Below, piece after piece: positions 7,691 to 15,501 of a stretch of DNA of 16,588 nt. Position numbers and translations under genes: made by a program. The notes under the pieces are model-generated. The model searched no databases and had not been told where the DNA came from. It worked only from the letters and a program-made list of their open reading frames with translations. This DNA comes from Promethearchaeota archaeon (GTDB lineage Archaea; Asgardarchaeota; Lokiarchaeia; Sigynarchaeales; SOKP01), in NCBI GenBank assembly GCA_016839905.1, contig JAEOTJ010000252.1, positions 1 through 16,588 on the forward strand, written 5' to 3'. The first letter of the stretch is position 1, and each line of letters starts with the position of its first letter.

Positions 7691-10600
7691 TTAATTTTCT
7701 TCAACTTTTATATCTTCGAGATCAAGTAAATCTTTTGCTTCTTTCTCTAAATCGACACTGAATATATCCGTGATTCCACTTTGTTGCATTGCTACTCCAT
7801 AAATCCTATCCGCATTAACAATGTTTTCTTCCCTATGGCTGATGACCAAGAACTGAGCTTGAGTAGCAAATTCTTTTACTACCATACTTACTCGATGCAC
7901 ATTAGGTCCATCGAGTGCGGCATCAATCTCATCCATAACATAAAATGGGGCGGGATAAAACTCTTGGACGGCGAATATGAAAGATAGAGCCACCAAGGTT
8001 TTCTCACCGCCACTTAAAATCTCCAGGGACGAGATTTTCTTTCCACGAGGCCTAGCCTCTATTGTAATTCCGCCCTCGAAGGGTTTGTCAGGCCTATCGA
8101 GGATCATCTTAGCAGAGCCTCCTGGTGAGAGCTTCTGGAAGACTCTACTAAACTCTCTATTTATTTCATGATAGGCTTTCATGAAAGTCCTCGTCTTTTC
8201 GAGTTCTATTTTCTCTATGGCATCCATTATCGCCTTTCGCTCACGTTGAATTGCTTGTCTTCGCATATCAATTTCATCAAACCTTTCTTTAACTATATCA
8301 TATTCTTCAATAGCTTTTAAATTAACTGGTTCAAGAGCTTTTTTCTTTTTTGAAGCAACCTCCATATCAGATTGTAATCCTTCTTCAGACAACTCATCGG
8401 TGACGGGTGGTAAAGTGCCGTAATCTTTTGATCTCTGATAAAGTGTTTCAATTTGATCCATACAAATGATCTTTTTAGACTCAAAATTATTCTCTTTAGA
8501 ATTTTCCATTGAAAGATCAGATTTTAAATCTGTAAGAATTTTCTGAAAATGCTTTTGTTTATTCCACGACTCGTTTTTATCTTGCGTTAATTGGTCAATT
8601 TCCTCTTGTTTAGCATCCTTTTTATCATTTTCAGTTTTTATATCTTCTTCAACTTTTTCAATTTCTTCCACGATGGTTTCTACTTGCTTTTCAGTATCCT
8701 TAATGTCTTCTCCTAGAGCAAATATTTGTTGTTCTCTTTCTTTATTTTTATTGAGTTCATTTAATTTTCCTTGAGTTTTTTGGAGTGATTTATTCTGTTT
8801 ATTCAAGTTTTTTTGTGCCGCTTTTTGCTCTTCTACCTCTTTGGTCTTTTCCTCTCTTAAGGAATCTATTTTTTTTTGAACCTCATCAACACTTTTTTGA
8901 ATTTCTTCAACTTGAGAATTGAATTCTTCAATTTCTTTTGTGCTGGTTTCAATATTATTACTTGCTTCTTCATTTTCTTTAGTTATTTCTTCGATGGAAT
9001 TGATGATTCTCATTACATTATCAAGAGCTCTTAAGCGATCCAAAACATCTTCTAAATTATTATTTTCTTCCTCAATTTGGTTTCTTAATTTTTCAGTAAT
9101 TTCCCAAAATTTATCTTTTTCAGTAGAAAGGTTAATAATTTTTTTATCTATACTTTCTTGTTCTAGTTTAACCTTTCCAATACTTTCTTCAGTATTAAGA
9201 ATTAATTTTTTCTTTTCTTCAATTATTTTATTTAAATTTTCTACTTCTTTATCGATTTCTTGAATATTTTCAAAAATAGTTTGAATTCCTTGTAAATCTT
9301 TGAGTTTTTCCTGGTAACCATCCAATTCTTTTTGGGCCTTATCAATTTCTTCTTGTATTTTTGAAATATTTTCCCAATATTTATTTTTCAAATCTTTATA
9401 ACTATTTATCTGCTCACTAAGATTTTCAGATTCATTTTGTTTTTCTCCAATGTTTTTATTTCTTTCTTCTATTTCTTTTTCTGATTTTCCAATTTTTTCA
9501 TTTAATTCATCATTTCTTTGTTCTATTTCTTCTATCCTTCGAGTATAAGTTGAGAGATTTTCAGAATCATGCTTTTTCTGAATATTTATCTCAGTTAATT
9601 TTTTCTCAATATCATTCAAATCATCTTCTTGTGTTTTAATATTATTTGAAATTTCTTCCAATTGTTTATAAAGTTCTTGACTTTTTGACAGCGTTAACTT
9701 TCTTAAGGAAAGATGGACATTTTCAAGTATTTCCATTAAATCTTGGACGAAATTATCGAACTCTTGTGTAGACTCTTGAACTGCAACATCCGCTGATTCT
9801 TGTACTTTACTTATTAGTTGATCGATTGTTGAATCTGCATTTTCTGTGAATAAATGTACGGTTTGGATAATAGAATTGAGCATTGATGACATTTCCTCTA
9901 TTTGTTTAGGATCAATTTCAAGTGTATCAAGAGTTTTCATGATATCAATTATATCTAATATAAATTTTCTAAAATCATCGGCAGAAACTTCAATTGCTTC
10001 TGCATTTGACATTTGTATGTTAGTTTTAATTGTTTCAACAGAGATATTAATATTTTGAGTGAGCATATTTAGAATTGAAAGGATTCCATTGATATCCTCC
10101 GTGTTTCTATCATAATCTTCTTCTGAATCTTCAATTTTTTTTAGGTTTGTTTCTTTTTCTTTTAGTAATTCATCTAAGCGCCTTTGAATATTTTCTTTTT
10201 TACTATTAAGCCCTTCTGACTCATTATCCGTTTTGCTTATGTTTTTATTTATAGTATCAACTTTCATATTGAGATTACGTTTTTCACGCTCGATAGTCGT
10301 TAATTCTTTTTTGAAAATCTTTAATTCAGTGTTAATATTAGAAATCTTTCCTTTATTATCATTAATTTCACTTTCAAGAGAGGCTTGTTTCATTTTTATT
10401 ACTTCTACATCTTTCTCGTTTTTTCTAAAGTTAGAATCCTCTTCTTTTGATTTCTCTTTGAATTCATTGATTTTTTTAATAATTATATCTTTTTCTTTTA
10501 ATAGTTCTTTAAGGGCTTCTTGGGAATCTCTGCCCTTGCTTATTTCTTTAATTTTCTTTTCAAAAGATGCTTTTTTCTTATGTTGATTTTCAATACTCTC

Positions 10601-12142
10601 TTTATTCATTTTAATTTCTGTATTTAAGGAAGAAAGAGAAGATTGTAAATCAGATAATTTTGTATTTAATTGATTTTTTTCTTCTTGAATTGCATTAATT
10701 TGACTTTCTAAATCTTTTTGTTTTTTGTTTTCTTCATTGATTTTTCCATTTAAATCGTCAATTTTCTTCCTTATTACATCCTCTATCTTTTTTGTTTCTT
10801 CTATGGCGTCTTCAATACTTTCAGCTTCTCCTTTTAATTTTTTTAGTTCAGCTTCTAATTTCTTTTTCTTTTCTTCATTCTTTTTTATATTTTGTTTTAA
10901 AACTTTGATTTGAGCTTTATCCGATGATATATTTTGCTTTTTACTTGAAATTTCTGCCTTAAAATTTGATTTTTCATCTTCATTATTTTTAATTTTGACT
11001 TCGAGTTCAGCTTGGTTCTGTTGTCTTTTTTCTATTTCACTTTTAGCATTGTTAATTTGATTTTCAATATTTTTAATTTCATTAGAAACATCTTCAATTA
11101 AAGAATCAAAAGTTTGTCCTTCTTCAAGTTCCATTTGTAGGCTTTCTAGATGCTTTTTATCTTGTTCTAGTTTTTCTATTGATTTTTTAGCTAAATTTAA
11201 AGTAGTTTGATGTGAAGATAATTGCGTTCTGAACTGAGTGATGTTTTCAGTTATTAATTCTCTTTCTTTTTCTTTTTCGGTAATTGAATTTTGAAGGTTA
11301 TCCATCACAAGAGCTTCTTGATTTAAAACATCTTCTTGGTGGGTGATTTTTTCTTCTAATTCTTCAATAACTTTTTGAGTTTCTTCAATTTTTATTTCTA
11401 ATGTTTTTTCTTCTTCTTGTAATTTAGAAATTTTTAAAGCAATTAATTGAGCATTATAATAATTGATTTCTTCGTCTAATTCTTTCCAAGCTAAGGCATC
11501 ATTTTTTTCTTTTTCAACTTTTTTTAATTGAGAAGAGACTTCCTTAAAGATTGCTTCGAATTGTCCTAAATCCCTCTCAGCTTTTTCTAGTTCCTTCATG
11601 GTAGCATCTTTCATTTCATCATATTTCTGTAGCCCTATTAGTTCTTCAATGAATACTCTTCTACTCTCTGAATTCATATGTGTTAATTCTACGATCTTAC
11701 CTTGGAGAACGAATTGATTACTCCCATCAGGATCTACATTCGCTCCTGCTAAAGCATTTAGAATTTGTTGGCGGGTGCAATTTTTTCCATTCATTTTATA
11801 ACCACCGCCACCGCCTCTTTTAATTATTCTTGTAATTGTAAAGTCACCATCAGGACCACCTGGAAAAATATCTTCAGAATTATCGAAATATATAGTAACT
11901 GTAGCTCTATTTGCAGCTGGTTTTCCCCTAGAGCCAGCAAAAATAAGATCTTCCAAACTTTTTGCCCTCATTGTCTTTTTACTTAATCTACCTAGAGCAA
12001 AACAAAGTGCATCAATGATATTAGATTTTCCAGCGCCATTTGGTCCAACTATACAAGTAAATCCGCTAGAGAGCCGGATCGTGACAGTTCTATCACCAAA
12101 AGACTTAAAACCTGACATAGAAACCTTATTAATCCACGTCAA
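7691..12142 (-). CDS. smc: Chromosome segregation ATPase SMC, unusually long, atypical hinge region
   Basis: ATP-driven core of the condensin complex. The N-terminal head has GPNGAGKSN (33-41), the R-loop region (59-70) and Q-loop Gln147 in FVLQGKI. The C-terminal head has LSGGEK (1376-1381), FYVMDEIDAALD with Walker B DE at 1404-1405, and switch His1436 in FLVISH. Two coiled-coil arms (about 170-680 and 822-1300) flank an apex segment (about 686-822). Usual archaeal or bacterial SMCs are about 1170-1190 residues; this has 1483. The apex lacks the glycine-rich hinge signature, has a single glycine, and has no CxxC hook; it consists of two related helical halves. The start is TTG at 12142, supported by AGAGGA nine bases upstream and by the conserved N-terminal strand; the first ATG (residue 9) would cut into that strand. 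First gene of smc-scpA-scpB, 28 bases before scpA. Confidence 0.95.
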   Translation of the reverse strand: MTWINKVSMSGFKSFGDRTVTIRLSSGFTCIVGPNGAGKSNIIDALCFALGRLSKKTMRAKSLEDLIFAGSRGKPAANRATVTIYFDNSEDIFPGGPDGDFTITRIIKRGGGGGYKMNGKNCTRQQILNALAGANVDPDGSNQFVLQGKIVELTHMNSESRRVFIEELIGLQKYDEMKDATMKELEKAERDLGQFEAIFKEVSSQLKKVEKEKNDALAWKELDEEINYYNAQLIALKISKLQEEEKTLEIKIEETQKVIEELEEKITHQEDVLNQEALVMDNLQNSITEKEKERELITENITQFRTQLSSHQTTLNLAKKSIEKLEQDKKHLESLQMELEEGQTFDSLIEDVSNEIKNIENQINNAKSEIEKRQQNQAELEVKIKNNEDEKSNFKAEISSKKQNISSDKAQIKVLKQNIKKNEEKKKKLEAELKKLKGEAESIEDAIEETKKIEDVIRKKIDDLNGKINEENKKQKDLESQINAIQEEKNQLNTKLSDLQSSLSSLNTEIKMNKESIENQHKKKASFEKKIKEISKGRDSQEALKELLKEKDIIIKKINEFKEKSKEEDSNFRKNEKDVEVIKMKQASLESEINDNKGKISNINTELKIFKKELTTIEREKRNLNMKVDTINKNISKTDNESEGLNSKKENIQRRLDELLKEKETNLKKIEDSEEDYDRNTEDINGILSILNMLTQNINISVETIKTNIQMSNAEAIEVSADDFRKFILDIIDIMKTLDTLEIDPKQIEEMSSMLNSIIQTVHLFTENADSTIDQLISKVQESADVAVQESTQEFDNFVQDLMEILENVHLSLRKLTLSKSQELYKQLEEISNNIKTQEDDLNDIEKKLTEINIQKKHDSENLSTYTRRIEEIEQRNDELNEKIGKSEKEIEERNKNIGEKQNESENLSEQINSYKDLKNKYWENISKIQEEIDKAQKELDGYQEKLKDLQGIQTIFENIQEIDKEVENLNKIIEEKKKLILNTEESIGKVKLEQESIDKKIINLSTEKDKFWEITEKLRNQIEEENNNLEDVLDRLRALDNVMRIINSIEEITKENEEASNNIETSTKEIEEFNSQVEEIQKSVDEVQKKIDSLREEKTKEVEEQKAAQKNLNKQNKSLQKTQGKLNELNKNKEREQQIFALGEDIKDTEKQVETIVEEIEKVEEDIKTENDKKDAKQEEIDQLTQDKNESWNKQKHFQKILTDLKSDLSMENSKENNFESKKIICMDQIETLYQRSKDYGTLPPVTDELSEEGLQSDMEVASKKKKALEPVNLKAIEEYDIVKERFDEIDMRRQAIQRERKAIMDAIEKIELEKTRTFMKAYHEINREFSRVFQKLSPGGSAKMILDRPDKPFEGGITIEARPRGKKISSLEILSGGEKTLVALSFIFAVQEFYPAPFYVMDEIDAALDGPNVHRVSMVVKEFATQAQFLVISHREENIVNADRIYGVAMQQSGITDIFSVDLEKEAKDLLDLEDIKVEEN
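9677..9892 (-). repeat. SMC apex, helical half B (residues 751-822)
   Basis: Second half: SMLNSIIQTVHLF (753-765) aligns with SILNMLTQNINIS of half A, and FDNFVQDLMEIL (795-806) with FRKFILDIIDIM (724-735). About seven extra residues sit between the two motifs. The match is at protein level only; the DNA is diverged, so the duplication is old if real. Confidence 0.6.
9893..10084 (-). repeat. SMC apex, helical half A (residues 687-750)
   Basis: First of two related halves at the position of the SMC hinge. It begins SILNMLTQ (689-696) and contains AEAIEVSADDFRKFILDIID (714-733). Compare half B: S.LN..IQ then ...EF.NFVQDLMEIL. The shared pattern is S-[IM]-L-N-x-x-x-Q, and later F-x-x-F-[IV]-x-D-[IL]-[IM]-[DE]-I-[ML]. 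The halves are offset by 64 residues at the first motif and 71 at the second. Confidence 0.6.
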
Positions 12143-12150
12143 CGTTAATT

Positions 12151-12156
12151 TCCTCT
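12151..12156 (-). promoter_or_regulatory. Shine-Dalgarno site that fixes the smc TTG start
   Basis: AGAGGA on the minus strand, with GAGG ending nine to ten bases before the TTG at 12142. No similar site precedes the internal ATG at residue 9. Confidence 0.6.
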
Positions 12157-12199
12157 ACTTTTTTTGTTTTTAAGATAAGTTAAAAATACTCATTTTTCA

Positions 12200-12242
12200 A
12201 CTCTATAAAGGATTAATAATTCTTAATATATATTTTTATATT
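12200..12242 (-). promoter_or_regulatory. Probable promoter of the smc-scpA-scpB operon
   Basis: Two TATA-like stretches read on the minus strand: TCCTTTATAGAG (12201-12212) and ATATAAAAATATATATT (about 12222-12241). The nearer one would start transcription around 12180 and leave a leader of roughly 38 bases that includes the Shine-Dalgarno. I cannot choose between them by eye. Confidence 0.4.
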
Positions 12243-12258
12243 GAAAAGTCAAACTAAT

Positions 12259-12278
12259 GAAAAAGGGAAAAAATGGGA
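12259..12278 (-). terminator. Possible oligo-T terminator after the Orc1/Cdc6-like gene
   Basis: Read on the minus strand, CCCATTTTTTCCCTTTTTC follows the stop of the Orc-like gene by about 25 bases. Two T runs of five or six bases fit archaeal termination. If it works, smc is transcribed separately from the Orc-like gene. Confidence 0.35.
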
Positions 12279-12300
12279 AGAAATCTTTAAATTGTATAAT

Positions 12301-13494
12301 TTAGGATTTTCTAAAAATCGCATCAACTATTGCTTTTAATGGTGTTGGATTAATAACTAAAAAATATGAATTAATAATATTAGGATTTTTAGGTTTTAAA
12401 AGAGTAACTTTTTCAAATTCTTTCTTTGAACCACTTAAAATTCCTATTCTTTGTAGTAGGTCAATAAGTTTTTTAAATTCAGCAGAAATTTTTTCATATC
12501 CGATGGATTCACAGGAGATATCATATAATTCCTTTAATTTTTTTAATGTTATATAAAATTTTGTTGTACTAGTGAAATAATTCGCGAGATTATCTAAAAA
12601 TATTATGGTTAATAAATCTTCTTCAGAGATAAAAGAGAGCATATTTAATTCATCAGAAATTTGAAAAGTGTCAAATTGGTTTTGGCAAATTTCAAGCATT
12701 TCAAAATGTTGAATTTTTTTATGATCTTTTAAAAATGGATAGATTTCTCGCAATATGTCAATGCCTTTTCCAGGAACGGGTACATAATGCTCAAAGATTA
12801 AATCCGTAATGAATTCAAGTAATTCTTTATCAATTTCGTGAGAAAAAGTTAATGAAACTCTTTGTTTTAAAATATTTAAAAGTTCATTAAAGGCAAAATA
12901 TTTTAATTTTTTTTTCAGGTCAAATTCGCTTAAAATGTCTAAGGTTGATGGTCTTAAGATTTTATTTATTGTAAAAATCAGAGTAATATTAGATTCTTTT
13001 CCATAAAGTAGAAATTTTTTATAAATATCCGGTCTTAAAGATTCTGTGTTGTTTATTATAAAAAAGGTTTTTTCATTGATTTTTTTAGTGATTAATTTAA
13101 AGATATTCCATAAATGAGAAAGTTTTGAATTTAATAAAGAATTAAAATCTAGATTAAAACTATAAAACTTATTTAATTCAATTAATAACGAGATGAGAAT
13201 TTCCTCTAAATCTTTATCCTTACAATCAATATTAATTCTACATATAGGTTTTATATATTTATTATAATTGACTAATTCTTTTAAGACCTTATTAGCAATT
13301 ACTTTTTTACCAATTCCTTGAATACCTTGGTATAAAATATTTAAACTGAAATTATCTGTGATTGAATCTTTTAAAATAGAAAATAAAGAATTAGTTTCCT
13401 TTTTTCTATATAATAATTCTGGTGGAACATAATTAGGGTCAAAAATAGCCTTAGGTCCTACATATTCATTATTAATTTTTGATTTTACAATCAT
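12301..13494 (-). CDS. Orc1/Cdc6-family protein with degenerate ATPase site
   Basis: Orc1/Cdc6 proteins mark archaeal replication origins and load MCM. The family order is visible: YVPPELLYRKKE (22-33), the usual N-terminal motif P..L..R..E; a P-loop GIQGIGKK (57-64) with Thr replaced by Lys; a Walker B position FFIINNTESL (144-153) with NN where Asp-Glu is expected; a sensor-1 Asn (TLIFTINK, Asn177); FNELLNILKQR (202-212); and a lid segment PGKGIDILRE (241-250) lacking the sensor-2 Arg. A winged-helix domain fills about 290-375 (YITLKKLKELYD..., LLQRIGILSG). The length of 397 is normal. ATG 13494 lies about 18 bases after the predicted transcription start and has no Shine-Dalgarno. It is probably a paralogue without ATP hydrolysis; a more distant AAA+/winged-helix protein is the alternative. 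Confidence 0.75.
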   Translation of the reverse strand: MIVKSKINNEYVGPKAIFDPNYVPPELLYRKKETNSLFSILKDSITDNFSLNILYQGIQGIGKKVIANKVLKELVNYNKYIKPICRINIDCKDKDLEEILISLLIELNKFYSFNLDFNSLLNSKLSHLWNIFKLITKKINEKTFFIINNTESLRPDIYKKFLLYGKESNITLIFTINKILRPSTLDILSEFDLKKKLKYFAFNELLNILKQRVSLTFSHEIDKELLEFITDLIFEHYVPVPGKGIDILREIYPFLKDHKKIQHFEMLEICQNQFDTFQISDELNMLSFISEEDLLTIIFLDNLANYFTSTTKFYITLKKLKELYDISCESIGYEKISAEFKKLIDLLQRIGILSGSKKEFEKVTLLKPKNPNIINSYFLVINPTPLKAIVDAIFRKS

Positions 13495-13529
13495 TTTAAT
13501 ATTAAATATTTTTTAATTTAATTTTAAAT

Positions 13530-13547
13530 GGAACTATTTAAACCCCA
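13530..13547 (-). promoter_or_regulatory. BRE/TATA promoter of the Orc1/Cdc6-like gene
   Basis: Read on the minus strand: GGGGTTTAAATAGTTCC. The purine-rich GGGG directly before TTTAAATA resembles a BRE plus TATA box. It is the clearest promoter in the window because the flank is G+C-rich. It predicts a start near 13512 and a leader of about 18 bases. Confidence 0.6.
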
Positions 13548-13690
13548 CCCACCTCATTGAAAGTAAAAATAAAAAAAATAGAATTTTACTCATTTTACGC
13601 CTATTTCTATTAAATCTTGAATTTTCTTTTGAAAATATTCAATTATAAAATTAATTAAATATATTTTGGTTGAAAAATCACGGGTAAAAT

Positions 13691-14650
13691 CTATTTAAAT
13701 GTTTCTAATAAATTTTTCAAGTTATTAGCTAACAAAGGGAGATATTCATAAGATTTTACTTTTATTTTTTTATTTAAACATAATGCAATTAGATACAATC
13801 TTTCTAAATTAATATCTATTTTTCTTAAGAAAATAATTCCCTCTCTTTCTTCAACTGAATCGTTAATCGGGAAATTAATATTTGTGACAATATCCATTGC
13901 ATTGATTTCACACTCTTCAAGTGTTTCTATAGCTTGAGCTAATCTTGGAGCAATTTCTTGACATATATGCTCATAATATTCTTCAGTAGATCGACTTGCA
14001 ATTATAAAACAATGTCTATCTAATAAAATAGCGGCACTATTGAATGATTTGGTTGTATATTCTTTTAATAATGTCTGAATTAATCTTGCCTTTTGAGAAC
14101 CCGAAATCACACCATCAGAAAATGGTTTAATTAAACTTGTATCATCGTGAATTGAAGTATTATAGAAAGAAAAATCTAAATCAGGCTTTAAAGAAATTAT
14201 GTTTTTTTTTAATATTTCAATATCATTTAAAATTTTTTTATCCCCTTTAAGATCTGGGTCGAATTTATGGAGAAGAACATAAAATTTAGAATAACCTGGA
14301 TTCAGCTCTATAACATTTTCTAAAATCTCTTTAAAATACTTTAATGCCTCATCAAATCTCTCAGGGCATTGTATGTCTATTACGAAGAAACCAGCATAAA
14401 TTTCAGTAAAGTACTTTTCTTTATTTTGTAAATACATTTCTCTATATTTTTTTTGGCCCCCTAAATCCCAACTAGCGATTTCCAAGCCTAAGAGAGAAGA
14501 TATTGATTGTGAAGTTATTTTAGCTTTAAAGGTCGGTCGTATAGAGCTTAAAAGACTAAATTTTTTATTGAGTACTAATAATATTGAGGTTTTCCCTCCA
14601 TTATCTAACCCAACAAAAAGAACCTTTTGGATTTCATTTATAATAATAAA
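13691..14650 (-). CDS. Rag/Gtr-like small GTPase with roadblock-type C-terminal domain; start codon unclear
   Basis: The open frame (14650 down to 13691, about 319 codons) encodes a Ras-superfamily GTPase of Rag/Gtr or Arf-like type. G1 is GLDNGGKTS (14585-14611), then PTF with the switch-I Thr (14531-14533), G3 WDLGGQ (14453-14470), G4 HKFD (14258-14269) and a G5 region TSIHDDTSL. HK.D at G4 and TSI.D.T at G5 are Rag/Gtr traits. The last 120 residues (AAILLDRHCFIIASRS onwards) look like the roadblock/longin domain of Rag proteins, which in eukaryotes mediates dimerisation and nutrient signalling to TORC1; the role here is unknown. No ATG, GTG or TTG occurs between the upstream stop (14651-14653) and G1. 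The first standard start, TTG 14485, would remove G1 and switch I. The coordinates give the whole open frame, not a proven start. Probably third gene of an operon, about 30 bases after the nitrilase gene. Confidence 0.8.
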   Translation of the reverse strand, partial: FIIINEIQKVLFVGLDNGGKTSILLVLNKKFSLLSSIRPTFKAKITSQSISSLLGLEIASWDLGGQKKYREMYLQNKEKYFTEIYAGFFVIDIQCPERFDEALKYFKEILENVIELNPGYSKFYVLLHKFDPDLKGDKKILNDIEILKKNIISLKPDLDFSFYNTSIHDDTSLIKPFSDGVISGSQKARLIQTLLKEYTTKSFNSAAILLDRHCFIIASRSTEEYYEHICQEIAPRLAQAIETLEECEINAMDIVTNINFPINDSVEEREGIIFLRKIDINLERLYLIALCLNKKIKVKSYEYLPLLANNLKNLLETFK

Positions 14651-14681
14651 TCATCTCTGACCGTTTTCTTTTTTTTATTCC

Positions 14682-15494
14682 TTAATTATTAATTATCTTT
14701 ACTTTGATTGATTTTTTTTCTACATGCTCTTTCAATCTAATTTTTCTTATATCTCTTGGAAAGGTTAAATCAACATCATCATATATAAATCCAGAATCTT
14801 TAGGAGCCTCAACTAATTTTAATTTTGAAGGAGAAATGAAATCTTTTTCAAAAGAGATAATTTTACTTTCTCCAAGGAATTTTCCACTAGGCAATGTTCC
14901 AACCGTATTGCATGCGACGATTGGTACTCTATTTTCAAGAGAGCGTGCTTGTAAATAGATTCTCCAATTTTTTTTCCCATTTTCTTTTATTTGAGTAGGA
15001 GAAAATAATATATCGGCTCCATTTTCAACAGCTAAACGAGGGGTTTCAAAAAAGGCAATATCAAAACAAATTAGGATAGAAAAAAAAGAATTATTTAGTT
15101 TAAACAAGTTTAATATCTTTCCTGGTTCAAATATTTTTTTTTCATATGAATAAAGATGGATTTTTTCTTGACGCCCTATTTCTTCACCTTTTTCTGAAAA
15201 AAAATAAGAAGTAATCATTGGTTTATTAATTGAACTTCTATTTTCCCATATTGCACCTGAAATAATATTAATATTATAATCTTTGGCTAAATCCTTTATG
15301 AAAGAATAATCCTCTCCTCTTTCTTCTTGTATGTTTTCTGAAAAATCCTTAAATAAAGGAACCCATCTTTCTGGTAAACACAAAATATCACAATTATCGA
15401 ACTGTTGTATTAATAATTTTAATAATCTTTCAATTTCAGAATAGCACTTATGTCTGTCATTAAATATTTCAGGTTGAATACAAGCAATTCTCAT
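14682..15494 (-). CDS. Carbon-nitrogen hydrolase (nitrilase superfamily)
   Basis: Cytosolic hydrolase of non-peptide C-N bonds (amidase, omega-amidase or carbamoylase type). The Glu-Lys-Cys triad is intact: Glu42 in LCLPERW, Lys111 in RQEKIHLY, Cys143 in ILICFDIAF. Other family marks are IACIQPE at the N-terminus, ISGAIWE (78-84), FEPGK (122-126), ENGADILFSPTQ, and QARSLENRVPIVACNTVG. The 270 residues match single-domain members. The substrate cannot be told from sequence; Phe-Asp after the Cys, rather than the more common Tyr-Asp, is a mild variation. ATG 15494 begins at the conserved first strand. It starts 7 bases after the HAD gene stop, so the two are surely cotranscribed, with the GTPase following. 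Confidence 0.92.
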   Translation of the reverse strand: MRIACIQPEIFNDRHKCYSEIERLLKLLIQQFDNCDILCLPERWVPLFKDFSENIQEERGEDYSFIKDLAKDYNINIISGAIWENRSSINKPMITSYFFSEKGEEIGRQEKIHLYSYEKKIFEPGKILNLFKLNNSFFSILICFDIAFFETPRLAVENGADILFSPTQIKENGKKNWRIYLQARSLENRVPIVACNTVGTLPSGKFLGESKIISFEKDFISPSKLKLVEAPKDSGFIYDDVDLTFPRDIRKIRLKEHVEKKSIKVKIINN

Positions 15495-15501
15495 ATTATA
15501 A

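Noticed and set aside
7691..12142. Rad50/SbcC instead of SMC
   Set aside because: There is no CxxC hook, the head motifs (FVLQG, LSGGEK, FYVMDEIDAALD) are SMC-type, and scpA and scpB follow directly.
14485..14485. TTG at 14485 as start of the GTPase
   Set aside because: It would begin just before WDLGGQ and drop the P-loop and switch I, which are clearly encoded in frame upstream.
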